From positions 1-64,000 of the forward strand of contig CAYYDG010000021.1 of NCBI GenBank assembly GCA_964470555.1: a stretch of 64,000 bases of DNA, read 5' to 3'. The notes under the pieces were generated by a model. The model was not told the DNA's origin. It did no database searches and worked only from the letters and a program-made list of their open reading frames with translations. Each line of letters starts with the position of its first letter. The first letter of the stretch is position 1. Positions 7,671-16,208 of this stretch are shown here, in pieces. A program made the translations under genes and the position numbers. This stretch comes from RBC074 sp964470555. Lineage in GTDB: Bacteria; Acidobacteriota; Blastocatellia; RBC074.

Positions 7671-8825
7671 ATGGATTTATTGAACCGAGTTGCCAAACAC
7701 GCAAAATTGAACTGGCAGAGCCTGGCAATCCCGGATGTGCCCAGCCCGCCGTTTCTGATTCTGTTCATCAATTCGATCTGCAATATGAAATGCGAGCATT
7801 GCTTTTACTGGTCGAGCCTGAACAAACGCGACGATCTGAGTTTCGACGAAATCGTCAGCTTGTCGAAAGAGCTTGGCCCGATTGAGAACCTGAACCTGTC
7901 CGGCGGCGAACCGTTTTTGCGAAAGGAATTCGGCGCGATCTGCCGCCAGTTCATACAGCAAAACGGCGTCAAGGAAATTTACGTCCCCAGCAACGGCTGG
8001 TACACGGACAAAACCATTACGCAGATTCGGGAAACGCTGAAAGAAAAAAGCCTGAAGATTTTTGCCATCGAATTGTCGCTGGACGGCATGGAAGAGTTTC
8101 ACGACCGGTTTCGCGTTTCGCCCGGCGCGTTCAAACGTTCGATGGAAACTTACGACGCCCTGGTTGAATTGCAGAAAGAAGACCCGCGGTTGCAGATTCA
8201 TTCGATCTCGACGGCGACGGCGGAAAACATGGACGAGATTCGACGACTGACGACTTACCTTTACGAACGTTGTCCGCAAATGTCGCATCACAATCTGGCG
8301 CTGATTCGCGGCGACCGGAAAAATCCTTCGCTGCAAGGGCCAAAGCTGGCTGAGTATCAAAAGCTGTATGAATACGTGCAACGATTGTGGGCGCCGCGCG
8401 AAGAGAGCCGATACGGCAGCATAGTCGAACCGATGTTGCAATGGGCGAAAGTAGAAACCGCCAAACAGCAGCGACAGGTCGTGCCTTGCCGAGCCGGCGT
8501 GTTGAGCGTCGTCGTCAACGCCAACGGCGATGTCGGATTGTGCGAACAGCACAAACCGATCGGCAATCTGCGGCAAAAATCGTTTATGGAAATCTGGCAT
8601 TCGGAAGAAGCGCGAAAGCTTCGCGCTTCGATCAACGCCAAAGAATGTTATTGCACGAACGAAATTTTCATGTGGCCGAGCATCACGTTTCAGCCGGTAC
8701 AACTGGCCAAGGCAATGGTCGGCGCGAAAGTCTGGCAAAAACCTGAACCTCTGCCGATTGGCGAACGCGCCGATTACAAAGCAGGCGGCAAAGTGTCGTT
8801 GCCTGTATTGCCTTCGCAAAGCTGA
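7671..8825 (+). CDS. Radical SAM protein with SPASM-type C-terminus
   Basis: A 384-residue radical SAM enzyme. The cluster motif is C37-NMK-C41-EH-C44, followed by NLSGGEPFLRKEF (the GGE SAM-binding motif) and ELSLDG. The C-terminal part carries further cysteines in VPCRAG, GLCEQHKPIGNL and ECYC, the pattern of SPASM domains that bind extra iron-sulfur clusters. Known SPASM enzymes modify peptides, sugars or aminocyclitols by radical chemistry. Within a glycan cluster a sugar oxidation or epimerisation is plausible but unproven. ATG 7671 has GAGAGGGAA just upstream; the longer frame back to 7611 runs inside the deacetylase gene. Followed by an inverted repeat before the flippase. Confidence 0.85.
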   Translation: MDLLNRVAKHAKLNWQSLAIPDVPSPPFLILFINSICNMKCEHCFYWSSLNKRDDLSFDEIVSLSKELGPIENLNLSGGEPFLRKEFGAICRQFIQQNGVKEIYVPSNGWYTDKTITQIRETLKEKSLKIFAIELSLDGMEEFHDRFRVSPGAFKRSMETYDALVELQKEDPRLQIHSISTATAENMDEIRRLTTYLYERCPQMSHHNLALIRGDRKNPSLQGPKLAEYQKLYEYVQRLWAPREESRYGSIVEPMLQWAKVETAKQQRQVVPCRAGVLSVVVNANGDVGLCEQHKPIGNLRQKSFMEIWHSEEARKLRASINAKECYCTNEIFMWPSITFQPVQLAKAMVGAKVWQKPEPLPIGERADYKAGGKVSLPVLPSQS

Positions 8826-8841
8826 GAAATGGAAATGGCGA

Positions 8842-8926
8842 TTCACCGCAGAGAACGCAAAGGAAACGCAGAGATATGTCCAAACCTCTGCGCAACCTCT
8901 GCGGAACTCCGCGCCTCTGCGGTTGA
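8842..8926. repeat. Imperfect inverted repeat, ACCGCAGAG family, copy 1
   Basis: The left arm begins TTCACCGCAGAGAACGCAAA and the right arm ends CCTCTGCGGTTGAA, with several GCAGAG and CTCTGCG units between. A second copy is at 15496-15592. The two copies share arms and orientation but differ inside. It fills most of the gap between the radical SAM and flippase genes and would form a long RNA hairpin. Confidence 0.8.
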
Positions 8927-8956
8927 AAAATTGTCGGCAGTAATTGCCAACGAGTT

Positions 8957-10216
8957 TTGACCTTGTTCAAAAATTTCCTGTCATTAGCCGGAGCCGAAAT
9001 TGCAGCAAAGCTGCTGACATTTGCTGCGTTCGCTTATCTGGCGCGAGTGGCCGGCCCCGATGGGTTCGGTTACATCGAATTCGCGGCGGCGGCGGTGATG
9101 TGCGCAGGATTGATCGTCGAACAGGGGTTCAATCCTTTCGGCGCGCGCGAAATTGCCAAAACGCCGGAACGAACCGAAGCGCTGGTTTCGGAAATCGTGC
9201 TGGTGAGAATGCTGTTGGCGATTGGGTTGTATGTTGCGTTGTTGGCGTTCGCGTTGGCGGTTGGGCGCGCAGCCGTGCAGACGAGGCTGTTGCTGGTGTA
9301 CGGGCTGAGCTTGCTGGCGATGCCGTTGTTTCTGCAATGGGTGTTTCAAGGGCACGACCGCATGCAGACGGTCGCGGCGATTCAACTCGTCCGGCAACTG
9401 GTCTTTGCCGTCGTCGTGTTTGCGCTGGTTCGTGACGCTTCGCAAATCTGGATGGTTGGTCTGGCGGAAACTTTTGGCGCAACAAGCGCGGCAATGATTG
9501 GGTTCTGGTTGTATCGCCGACAACTTAATGGAACGTTGACCTTGCGCTGGCGATTTTCGTCGCAACTGCTGCGAGAAGGCGCAACCATCGGCCTCGGCCA
9601 GATTTTCTGGGTGGTGAAAATGAGCGGCGCGACCTTGATTCTGGGATTGATCGCTTCGGCGGAAGAGGTGGGATATTTCGGCGGCGCGATGCGAATTCTG
9701 ATGGCGTTGCACACCTTCGTCTGGCTCTATTTTTTCAACCTGCTGCCTTCGCTGTCGCGGGCGTGGGTAGCGGGCGACGGTTCGTTCGCCGCGTTGATTG
9801 GTCGTTCGATGCGGTGGGTTTTGCTGGCGGTGGTGGTCGGAGCAGGCGCCTGGATCGCTGCCGCTCCGATGGTTGTGCGGGTTGTGTACGGCGACAAGTT
9901 CGCATCGGCGGGCGTCGCCTTGCAATGGTTCGCCGGGGTCTGCGCCGTTGCAGCCATCAGCGGGCATTACCGATTCGGCTTGATCGCTGCCGGACATCAA
10001 ACTGCCGAAATGGCGACGGCGTTGATCGGAGCCGTCGCGGCAATCATCTTGATTCCGGTTGGCTATTCAACGTCGGGCGTCGGCGGAGCGGCGGCAGGAT
10101 TGTTTGTGGCTGAAGTTTTGATTGCGGTTAGCGCATGGTGGTTCGCGCGTCGTCGGTTTAGCTTGGCCAGCGGAGTGAATTTGCCGGGCAGGGAATTGTC
10201 GGAGGTCGTTCATTGA
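8957..10216 (+). CDS. Polysaccharide flippase, Wzx/MOP superfamily (first of two)
   Basis: A 419-residue hydrophobic protein with about 12 predicted membrane helices, the size of Wzx-type lipid-linked oligosaccharide flippases. The N-terminus (NFLSLAGAEIAAKLLTFAAF, then LARVAGPDGFGYIEFA) is characteristic of the polysaccharide biosynthesis/export family. GLIASAEEVGYFGGAMRI in the middle is the usual start of the second half. It should move undecaprenyl-linked units to the periplasmic face. TTG 8957 is a weakly supported start; TTG 8963 is possible. It overlaps the next gene by one base (TGATG). A second flippase is at 51422. Confidence 0.85.
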   Translation: MTLFKNFLSLAGAEIAAKLLTFAAFAYLARVAGPDGFGYIEFAAAAVMCAGLIVEQGFNPFGAREIAKTPERTEALVSEIVLVRMLLAIGLYVALLAFALAVGRAAVQTRLLLVYGLSLLAMPLFLQWVFQGHDRMQTVAAIQLVRQLVFAVVVFALVRDASQIWMVGLAETFGATSAAMIGFWLYRRQLNGTLTLRWRFSSQLLREGATIGLGQIFWVVKMSGATLILGLIASAEEVGYFGGAMRILMALHTFVWLYFFNLLPSLSRAWVAGDGSFAALIGRSMRWVLLAVVVGAGAWIAAAPMVVRVVYGDKFASAGVALQWFAGVCAVAAISGHYRFGLIAAGHQTAEMATALIGAVAAIILIPVGYSTSGVGGAAAGLFVAEVLIAVSAWWFARRRFSLASGVNLPGRELSEVVH

Positions 10217-11766
10217 TGATGGAGCGAAAGGCGACGGTGTCGGAGATTGAAAGCTGGCGATTCACGACGCGCGGTTTGGCGTGGCGATTGTTTGTGACCT
10301 GCTGGATCGTGTACGCGCTGCATTTTGCGACGAACACCGTGCGCGAAATTTATCCGGCGTTGTCGTTGAGCGATCATTTTTCCTTTCGCGTGGACGAATA
10401 CGCCAATCTGCATCCCGACCTGTTTGAAAAGCCCGGTTACGGTTGGCACATCAACAACAACCCTGGAGCTTCGATGGTGGCCGCGATTCCGTACGCGCTG
10501 TTGCGTCCGGTCGTCAATCGCATCGTCGCGCGAGTTCAACAACAACGCATTGCCAGCGGAGCCACCGAACCGCCCAATTACAATTCGCCATGGCCGATGG
10601 CGCAGGAATTTTTCAAACAATCGTGGCTGCGCGGGTATGATATCAAATTCGGATTGGCCGCAATTATTACGCAGATGCTCTGCATGGCTCCGATTTCGGC
10701 GCTCGGCGTGGTGGTCATGTTTTATGTGTTGCGGCAGTTGTTCGGTTCGGACAAGACGGCTGTCTGGTTGGCGTTGTTGTACGCCTTTGGCACGCCTGTG
10801 TTTTTCCGAACGGGGTTTTTGAACCAGAACATGCTGATGGCGAACGCGGCATTTTTCGGCCTGGTGTTGATGTGGAATCCAGCGGGCAACGAGAGTTGGT
10901 CATCGCATCTGCGGTTTTTTCTCGGCGGCGTGTTCGGCGGATTGTCATTGTTGATGGATTACAGCGGCGTGGTGATGTTGCTGGGTTTGTTCGTTTACGG
11001 ACTGGCCAAACTCTGGCGCGAAGCTCCGCTGGCCGACACAATTCGACACGGCGCGTGGTATGTGGCGGGAACGCTGCCGCCGGTCGGGTTGTTGTGGTTT
11101 TATCAGTGGCGGAGTTTCGGCAATGCGTTTTTGCCCGCTCAGCATTGGATGCCGAAAGTCGCTTACATCGAACAGGGTTATCAAGGCTTCAGTTTGCCGC
11201 AACCGGATTTGTTGCTGGCGTTGCTGGTGGATTACCGATACGGACTGTTCACCAGTTGCCCGCTGTTTTTGCTGGCGCTGATGGCCTGGTGGGCGCATCG
11301 GCAGGAAAAACGGCTGGAAGCATTTCATTTGATCGCGCTGGCATTGCTGTGTGTAGCGCTGTGGATTTTCTTCAGTTGCGTAGGTTATTCGCGGCTGCAA
11401 TTCAACAGCGGCATACGATATTTCGCTCCGGCCTTTCCGCTGCTGTTCATTCTGGCAGCGACGGTCTTGATGAAATTGCCGCGCGCGATTGCCTATTTGA
11501 TCGTGGTGGCGACGGTGACTGAATCGTGGTGTCTGGCGATGTACCGCGATGTCGAACGCGGTTTTGGAGTGCTTGATCCGGTGTTGCATGTCTTCATCGG
11601 CGGATTCAAATTGCCCGTGCTGACGACGCTGCAAAATCTGGGCAGCCAGTACGGAGGATTTTCTGCGCAGGGAGTTTCGCCGTTGCCGTTGTTTGCACTG
11701 ACGGCGGCAATTCTTTACGGCATCTGGTCAGTGCGATGGAGCCAGCAAGAGCAGTCAGCAAGATGA
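10216..11766 (+). CDS. Multi-pass membrane protein, GT-C glycosyltransferase-like
   Basis: 516 residues, with a short cytosolic N-terminus and roughly ten hydrophobic segments. The long first periplasmic loop holds SFRVDEYANLHPDLFEKPGYGWHINNNPG, part of which (VDEYANLHPD) resembles the acidic loop of GT-C enzymes that use polyprenyl-phosphate sugars. Further loops hold FLNQNMLMAN, VDYRYGLFTSCP and FNSGIRYFAPAFP, the last like the late GT39/ArnT box. I cannot assign a donor or acceptor. ATG 10216 overlaps the flippase stop, with GGAGG at 10201-10205 ten bases upstream. It overlaps the UbiA-like gene by four bases. Confidence 0.65.
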   Translation: MMERKATVSEIESWRFTTRGLAWRLFVTCWIVYALHFATNTVREIYPALSLSDHFSFRVDEYANLHPDLFEKPGYGWHINNNPGASMVAAIPYALLRPVVNRIVARVQQQRIASGATEPPNYNSPWPMAQEFFKQSWLRGYDIKFGLAAIITQMLCMAPISALGVVVMFYVLRQLFGSDKTAVWLALLYAFGTPVFFRTGFLNQNMLMANAAFFGLVLMWNPAGNESWSSHLRFFLGGVFGGLSLLMDYSGVVMLLGLFVYGLAKLWREAPLADTIRHGAWYVAGTLPPVGLLWFYQWRSFGNAFLPAQHWMPKVAYIEQGYQGFSLPQPDLLLALLVDYRYGLFTSCPLFLLALMAWWAHRQEKRLEAFHLIALALLCVALWIFFSCVGYSRLQFNSGIRYFAPAFPLLFILAATVLMKLPRAIAYLIVVATVTESWCLAMYRDVERGFGVLDPVLHVFIGGFKLPVLTTLQNLGSQYGGFSAQGVSPLPLFALTAAILYGIWSVRWSQQEQSAR

Positions 11767-12719
11767 TTCAACCAACCTCTGCAACTCAGGCTGAAATCCC
11801 TGTTCCTAGACGCGGAAGTTTGCGCGCGTTGTGGGTTTCGATGCGTCCATATCAATGGACGAAAAACCTGTTTGTGCTGGCGCCGCTGTTGTTCGGGCAA
11901 AAGCTGGGTGATGCGTCGGCGGTTGGATTCGCGTTGCTGGCGTTCGTGGTGTTTTGTTTGATTGCCAGCGCGTTGTACATCATCAACGACCTGGCCGATG
12001 CCGAAGCCGACCGGGCGCATCCCGAAAAACGGTTTCGCCCGATTGCGTCTGGCGAATTGACGACGGCGTTGGCCGTGACGGTTGCGGTTGGATTGCTGGC
12101 GTTGGCGTTTGGATTGGCGGTTGTCATCGGCTGGCAGTTTCTGGCGCTGGCAGTTTGTTACGGAATGTTGACCTTCGGATATTCGTTTGCGGTCAAACAC
12201 GTGGTCATTCTGGATTGCATGACCATCGCCACTGGATTTGTGCTGCGCGTGGTAGGCGGAGCCGTGGCGATCAGCGTCATGCCGACGCATTGGTTGATCG
12301 TTTGTGCGTATTTGCTGGCGCTGTATCTGGCTTTTGCCAAGCGCCGACACGAATTGTTGTTGTTGTCAGAATCGGCGCATGCCCATCGGCAAGTGTTGGG
12401 CGAGTATTCCGTCGCCTATCTTGAACAGGTCAACAACATTCTGGTTGGCGCGACGATTGTTTGTTACACGCTTTACACAGTTGCGCCGGAAACCGTCGTG
12501 CGTTTTGGGACTGACAAACTGATTTACGGAACGATTTTCGTGGTGTACGGAATGCTGCGGTACATGGTCTTGACGCATAAAGCCGAAAGCGGTGGCAATC
12601 CCAGCAAGGTGTTGATCGGCGACAAACCGTTGATGCTGGCGATTCTCGGTTGGGCGATTTACAACGGTCTGGTGATTTATCGCGACGCGCTGGTTGTGAT
12701 GTGGGAGCGATGGCAATGA
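11763..12719 (+). CDS. UbiA-family prenyltransferase, decaprenyl-phosphate phosphoribosyltransferase-like
   Basis: 318 residues with eight or nine membrane helices. The first Asp-rich motif NDLADAEAD is at 75-83, followed by HPEKRFRPIASG at 86-97. The N-terminal MRPYQWTKN and late RYMVLTHK with GGNPSKVLIGDKPL follow the subfamily that transfers 5-phosphoribose from PRPP to a polyprenyl phosphate (Rv3806c type), rather than the menaquinone or haem branches. The product, after dephosphorylation, would be a polyprenyl-phosphate pentose donor. Start ATG 11763 overlaps the previous stop (ATGA). GT-C-like genes on both sides would be natural users of such a donor. No DprE1/DprE2 epimerase pair is visible in the window. 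Confidence 0.82.
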   Translation: MIQPTSATQAEIPVPRRGSLRALWVSMRPYQWTKNLFVLAPLLFGQKLGDASAVGFALLAFVVFCLIASALYIINDLADAEADRAHPEKRFRPIASGELTTALAVTVAVGLLALAFGLAVVIGWQFLALAVCYGMLTFGYSFAVKHVVILDCMTIATGFVLRVVGGAVAISVMPTHWLIVCAYLLALYLAFAKRRHELLLLSESAHAHRQVLGEYSVAYLEQVNNILVGATIVCYTLYTVAPETVVRFGTDKLIYGTIFVVYGMLRYMVLTHKAESGGNPSKVLIGDKPLMLAILGWAIYNGLVIYRDALVVMWERWQ

Positions 12720-14434
12720 ATAGGCGATCTGTGGTTTCTATGCTGTTTTTGGCGCTTGGCGGATTGCTGCTGCTGTTTGCCGCATTGATCTCAAGCGCCG
12801 ATTATCATCACGCTTTGCTGACAAATACATCGCGGTCGCTGTCGTGGGGGCCGACATTGTTTCGTGTCTTGCTGGCTATTCACGGCGCAGCATTGATCGT
12901 CGCGGGAATTGTCTGGCGGCGAAATGTTCAGAGTCCCGGCTTCAGCCGGAAATTCGAACTGCCGGATAAACAAGCTCTTGCTGTTCTAGCTGTGCTGACC
13001 GTCGTCGGACTGACCTTGCGAATGTTTCGGCTGAACACCGATCTGTGGTTTGACGAAATTCTGATGGTGCTGGATTTCATTCGCCAACCGTTTGGCGAAA
13101 TGCTGACCAGCTTTCCGTCGAAAAATCAGCATTTGCTGTATTCGATTCTCGCGCATCTTTCGGCAAGCTGGTTTGGCGAAAGCGCTTGGGCGGTTCGTTT
13201 GCCTTCGGTGATTTTCGGCGTCGGCAGCATCTGGGCTTTGTTTCTGGTTGGCCGCCACGTTTTCAACCGTCGAGTCGCCTTGCTAAGTTGTACGTTGCTG
13301 ACATTGTCTTATCACCACATTTGGTTTTCGCAGAACGCACGCGGATATATGGGGTTGATGCTGTTCACGACGCTGGCGACCTGGTTGTGGCTGGAAGCGT
13401 GGGGGCGGGGATTAGGTTGGTGGATCGCTTATGGCGCGGTGACGGCCATCGGCGCGTGGGTTCACATGACGATGATCTTTGTCGTCGCGGCTCATGGATT
13501 GTTGTATCTGGTCTGGCTGGTTGCGCCGAAACTGCTCGGTGCGCGCCGACTGGAAGGCAAGCATCGCTGGTATCCGTTCATCGCCTGGGCGTTTTGCGGA
13601 ACGCTGACGCTGCAAGGTTACGCGCTGGCGTTGCCGGAATTTTTGGGAACCGGCATTCACGAAGTGTCTGAACCTTCGGAATGGGTCAGTTTGTGGTGGT
13701 TGGTGACCGAAAGCGTGCGCAGTTTGCATCTTGGATTTTCCGCTGTGATCGTGTTGTTGGCAGGCGGCGTCATGGTGTGTGTGGGCGTGTGGGGATTGTT
13801 GCGGCGGGATTTGATGGCGCTGGCTTCGATGATTTTGCCGCCGGTGTTTGCAGGAGTGACGACTCTGTTGTGGAGTCACAACTTCTGGCCGCGGTTGTTT
13901 TTCTTTGCGATGGGTTTCGGATTGTTGATTGCCGTCAACGGCGCTTTGCAATTGCCGCAACTGTTGCGTTGGGTGATTCCGGCAGAAAAACTTTCGGATC
14001 GTTCGTTGGCGACGGCTGGCGTGGCGTTGGCGGTTTTGATGATTGCGGCTTCTACGGCTACGATTCCGCGCTGTTACGCGCTGCCGAAACAGAATTACAC
14101 AGGCGCGCGAGATTTTGTCGAAAGCAATCGTCGCAACGGCGACGCCGTTGTCGCAGTCGGATTGGCGGGCGTGGCTTATGGAAAATACTTCGCGCCGGAA
14201 TGGGTTGCGGCGCAGACTCAGATAGAGCTTGACGCGGCGCGGCAAGGGCGCAGCAACGTCTGGCTGGTTTACACGATTCCGATTCAGGTCAAAGCCTATC
14301 GCCCGGATGTGTGGCGCGTAATCGAAAATGATTTTGAAGTGGTGAAAGTTTTTCCGGGAACCCTGGGCGGCGGCGAAGTGTTTGTCTGTCGCCAACGAGT
14401 CAGCACAGCGGCCAGCAAGGAGCGGGTGTTATGA
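12716..14434 (+). CDS. GT39/ArnT-like membrane glycosyltransferase
   Basis: 572 residues with about 11-13 membrane helices. The first periplasmic loop carries NTDLWFDEI with DE at 113-114, the catalytic acidic motif of PMT/ArnT-type GT-C enzymes. SYHHIWFSQNARGYMGLML, typical of the GT39-like PMT_2 family, follows. A C-terminal soluble portion begins near NRRNGDAVVAVG. It is predicted to use a polyprenyl-phosphate sugar in the periplasm. ATG 12716 overlaps the UbiA stop (ATGA) and has GGGAG at 12703-12707 eight bases upstream. The ATGA links on both sides place it in the same operon as the UbiA gene and the following GT2. Confidence 0.8.
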   Translation: MNRRSVVSMLFLALGGLLLLFAALISSADYHHALLTNTSRSLSWGPTLFRVLLAIHGAALIVAGIVWRRNVQSPGFSRKFELPDKQALAVLAVLTVVGLTLRMFRLNTDLWFDEILMVLDFIRQPFGEMLTSFPSKNQHLLYSILAHLSASWFGESAWAVRLPSVIFGVGSIWALFLVGRHVFNRRVALLSCTLLTLSYHHIWFSQNARGYMGLMLFTTLATWLWLEAWGRGLGWWIAYGAVTAIGAWVHMTMIFVVAAHGLLYLVWLVAPKLLGARRLEGKHRWYPFIAWAFCGTLTLQGYALALPEFLGTGIHEVSEPSEWVSLWWLVTESVRSLHLGFSAVIVLLAGGVMVCVGVWGLLRRDLMALASMILPPVFAGVTTLLWSHNFWPRLFFFAMGFGLLIAVNGALQLPQLLRWVIPAEKLSDRSLATAGVALAVLMIAASTATIPRCYALPKQNYTGARDFVESNRRNGDAVVAVGLAGVAYGKYFAPEWVAAQTQIELDAARQGRSNVWLVYTIPIQVKAYRPDVWRVIENDFEVVKVFPGTLGGGEVFVCRQRVSTAASKERVL

Positions 14435-15462
14435 GAGACGCGCTTCTGACTCGTCCCGTTAAAGATTACGAAAGAGGTGCAATGAGCAAAGAACCTTTGC
14501 AGGTTTCGATTGTGATTCCTGCCTTTAATGAAGAAGCGGCGGTTGGCGCAGAAGTGCGAAATGTTCGGAAGACATTGCAGCAGGCAGGCATAGAACATGA
14601 AATCATTGTCGTGGATGACGGGTCGCAGGATCGCACCGCCGACGAAGCCGTGCGCGCGGAGGCGAGAGTGTTGAAAAGTATGATGAATCGCGGTTACGGC
14701 GCTTCGCTGAAAACCGGCATCACCGCCGCCCGCTACGACATGATCTGCATCACAGACGCCGACGGAACTTACCCGGCAAATCAGATTCCGGCCTTGCTGG
14801 AACAATTGCGGACGGCGGATATGGTGGTCGGCGCGCGCGTCGGACAAAACGTCAACATTCCGCTGGTTCGCAAACCGGCGAAGTGGATGTTGGGCTGGCT
14901 GGCTGAACGCATCGCCGGTCGCAAGATTCCTGATTTGAATTCCGGGCTGCGCGCGTTTCGCCGCGAATTGGCGATGCAATACTTTTCGGTGTTGTCGAAC
15001 AAGTTTTCCTTCACGACGACAATCACGCTGGCGTTGATGGCGGACGATTATTCGGTGCTGTATCACCCGATTGATTATTACGCTCGGGTCGGGCGGTCGA
15101 AGATCGTGCCGCGCCATTTCATGGATTTCGTGATTCTGGTGTTGCGAATGGCGATGTTGTTTCAACCGTTGAAGGTTTTCATTCCTGCAGCGCTGACATT
15201 TGGTTCGTTGGGCGTGCTGAAAGTGATTTACGACATTGCCACTTCGCCGTTGCGTCACCCTGAACGAGATTGGTCGGTGTTGTACACGCCCGTGCTTTCG
15301 ACTTCAGCGATTTTGCTGTTGTTGATCGGATTGCAATTTTTGCTGATCGGAATGGTCGCCGACGGAGTCGTTCGCCGAATTGCGTTGCACAGTGGGCCAG
15401 TGGCCAGTTCGCGTGCCGTGGCCGTCGCTGAAATCAGCAGCCGGAGTGAAGAAGTGGGATGA
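14431..15462 (+). CDS. Family 2 glycosyltransferase, polyprenyl-phosphate type with two C-terminal helices (GtrB-like)
   Basis: 343 residues. IVIPAFNEE is at 27-35, VVDDGSQDRT near 60-69, MNRGYGASLKTG near 85-95, DADG at 109-112, then DLNSGLRAFRR and a KFSFTTTITLA segment. The last 100 residues hold two hydrophobic hairpins, as in GtrB or ArnC. It should charge a polyprenyl phosphate with a hexose for the GT-C-like neighbours. ATG 14431 overlaps the previous stop (ATGA). ATG 14482 is an alternative, with AGAGG four bases before it; the core domain is intact from either. The 3' gap holds a long hairpin. Confidence 0.85.
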   Translation: MRDALLTRPVKDYERGAMSKEPLQVSIVIPAFNEEAAVGAEVRNVRKTLQQAGIEHEIIVVDDGSQDRTADEAVRAEARVLKSMMNRGYGASLKTGITAARYDMICITDADGTYPANQIPALLEQLRTADMVVGARVGQNVNIPLVRKPAKWMLGWLAERIAGRKIPDLNSGLRAFRRELAMQYFSVLSNKFSFTTTITLALMADDYSVLYHPIDYYARVGRSKIVPRHFMDFVILVLRMAMLFQPLKVFIPAALTFGSLGVLKVIYDIATSPLRHPERDWSVLYTPVLSTSAILLLLIGLQFLLIGMVADGVVRRIALHSGPVASSRAVAVAEISSRSEEVG

Positions 15463-15495
15463 ATGGTTCGGAAAGTTGGTTTTCAAGAAATGTTC

Positions 15496-15592
15496 TTTCA
15501 CCGCCGAGACGCAGAGTGTCGCAGAGGTTACGCAGAGACTCTTGCAACAGTCTCTGCGCTTCCTCGGCGTTCTTTGCGCCTCTGCGGTGAAA
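15496..15592. repeat. Near-complete inverted repeat, ACCGCAGAG family, copy 2
   Basis: Arms of about 45 bases: TTTCACCGCCGAGACGCAGA on the left and GCGCCTCTGCGGTGAAA on the right. The tip is GCAGAGACT, an eight-base loop, and AGTCTCTGC. It is better paired than copy 1 at 8842-8926. It lies between the GT2 and ICMT-like genes and has no T-run, so it is not an ordinary terminator. RNA folding would form one long stem. Confidence 0.85.
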
Positions 15593-15632
15593 TTGAATTG
15601 TTTAGCAATCTCGTTCCTGAGAATTATTCACG

Positions 15633-16208
15633 ATGATTTTTTTACGTCTGTACCTGCTGGCGGGTTTGATTGCGCACAAAGCCGTTTGGGAAATCCTGAA
15701 ACGGCGCAAAGCTCCTGCTGGCGAACGGCCAGCTCCCAAGCCGCAGCCGCTGAGCGTCAAGCTGGTCAAAGCCGTCAAGGTCGCCATCTTGCTCGGAATC
15801 GTCGCGCAAACGATGTTGCCGGAAATTCTGCCGATCAGCGCGGAGCCGTTTGGACTGCGTGTGGTTGGCGTGGTTCTTTACACCGCCGGATTGCTGATTG
15901 CTGTCATCGCGCGATTTCAACTCGACAACAACTGGTCGGACATTGAAACGGCGCAGGTGCTGTCGCATCAGCAAGTCGTTTCCAATGGCATTTATGGTTA
16001 CGTCCGCCATCCGATTTATGTCGGAGACATTTTGCTGTTGTTGGGCTTGGAGCTAAGCCTGAATTCATGGTTGGTTGTGGGAGTGGCTTTGATGACGCCT
16101 GTGATCTTGTTGCAGGCCACACGCGAAGAAAAAAAGCTGGTCGAGACCTTGCCGGGTTACGACGTGTATTGCCAACAAACCAAGAGGTTCATTCCGTTTG
16201 TCGTCTAA
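15633..16208 (+). CDS. Isoprenylcysteine carboxyl methyltransferase-like membrane protein
   Basis: 191 residues with four or five helices. The C-terminal half has the family signature GIYGYVRHPIYVGDILLLLG, then REEKKLVETLPGYDVYCQQTKRFIPFV, which in ICMT/PEMT proteins binds S-adenosylmethionine and the lipid substrate. Bacterial members methylate lipids or quinone-like molecules; most remain untested. Located after polyprenyl-phosphate enzymes, it might methylate a lipid carrier or membrane component. ATG 15633 is the first start after the upstream hairpin. The stop overlaps the start of the FAD oxidoreductase by eleven bases. Confidence 0.75.
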   Translation: MIFLRLYLLAGLIAHKAVWEILKRRKAPAGERPAPKPQPLSVKLVKAVKVAILLGIVAQTMLPEILPISAEPFGLRVVGVVLYTAGLLIAVIARFQLDNNWSDIETAQVLSHQQVVSNGIYGYVRHPIYVGDILLLLGLELSLNSWLVVGVALMTPVILLQATREEKKLVETLPGYDVYCQQTKRFIPFVV

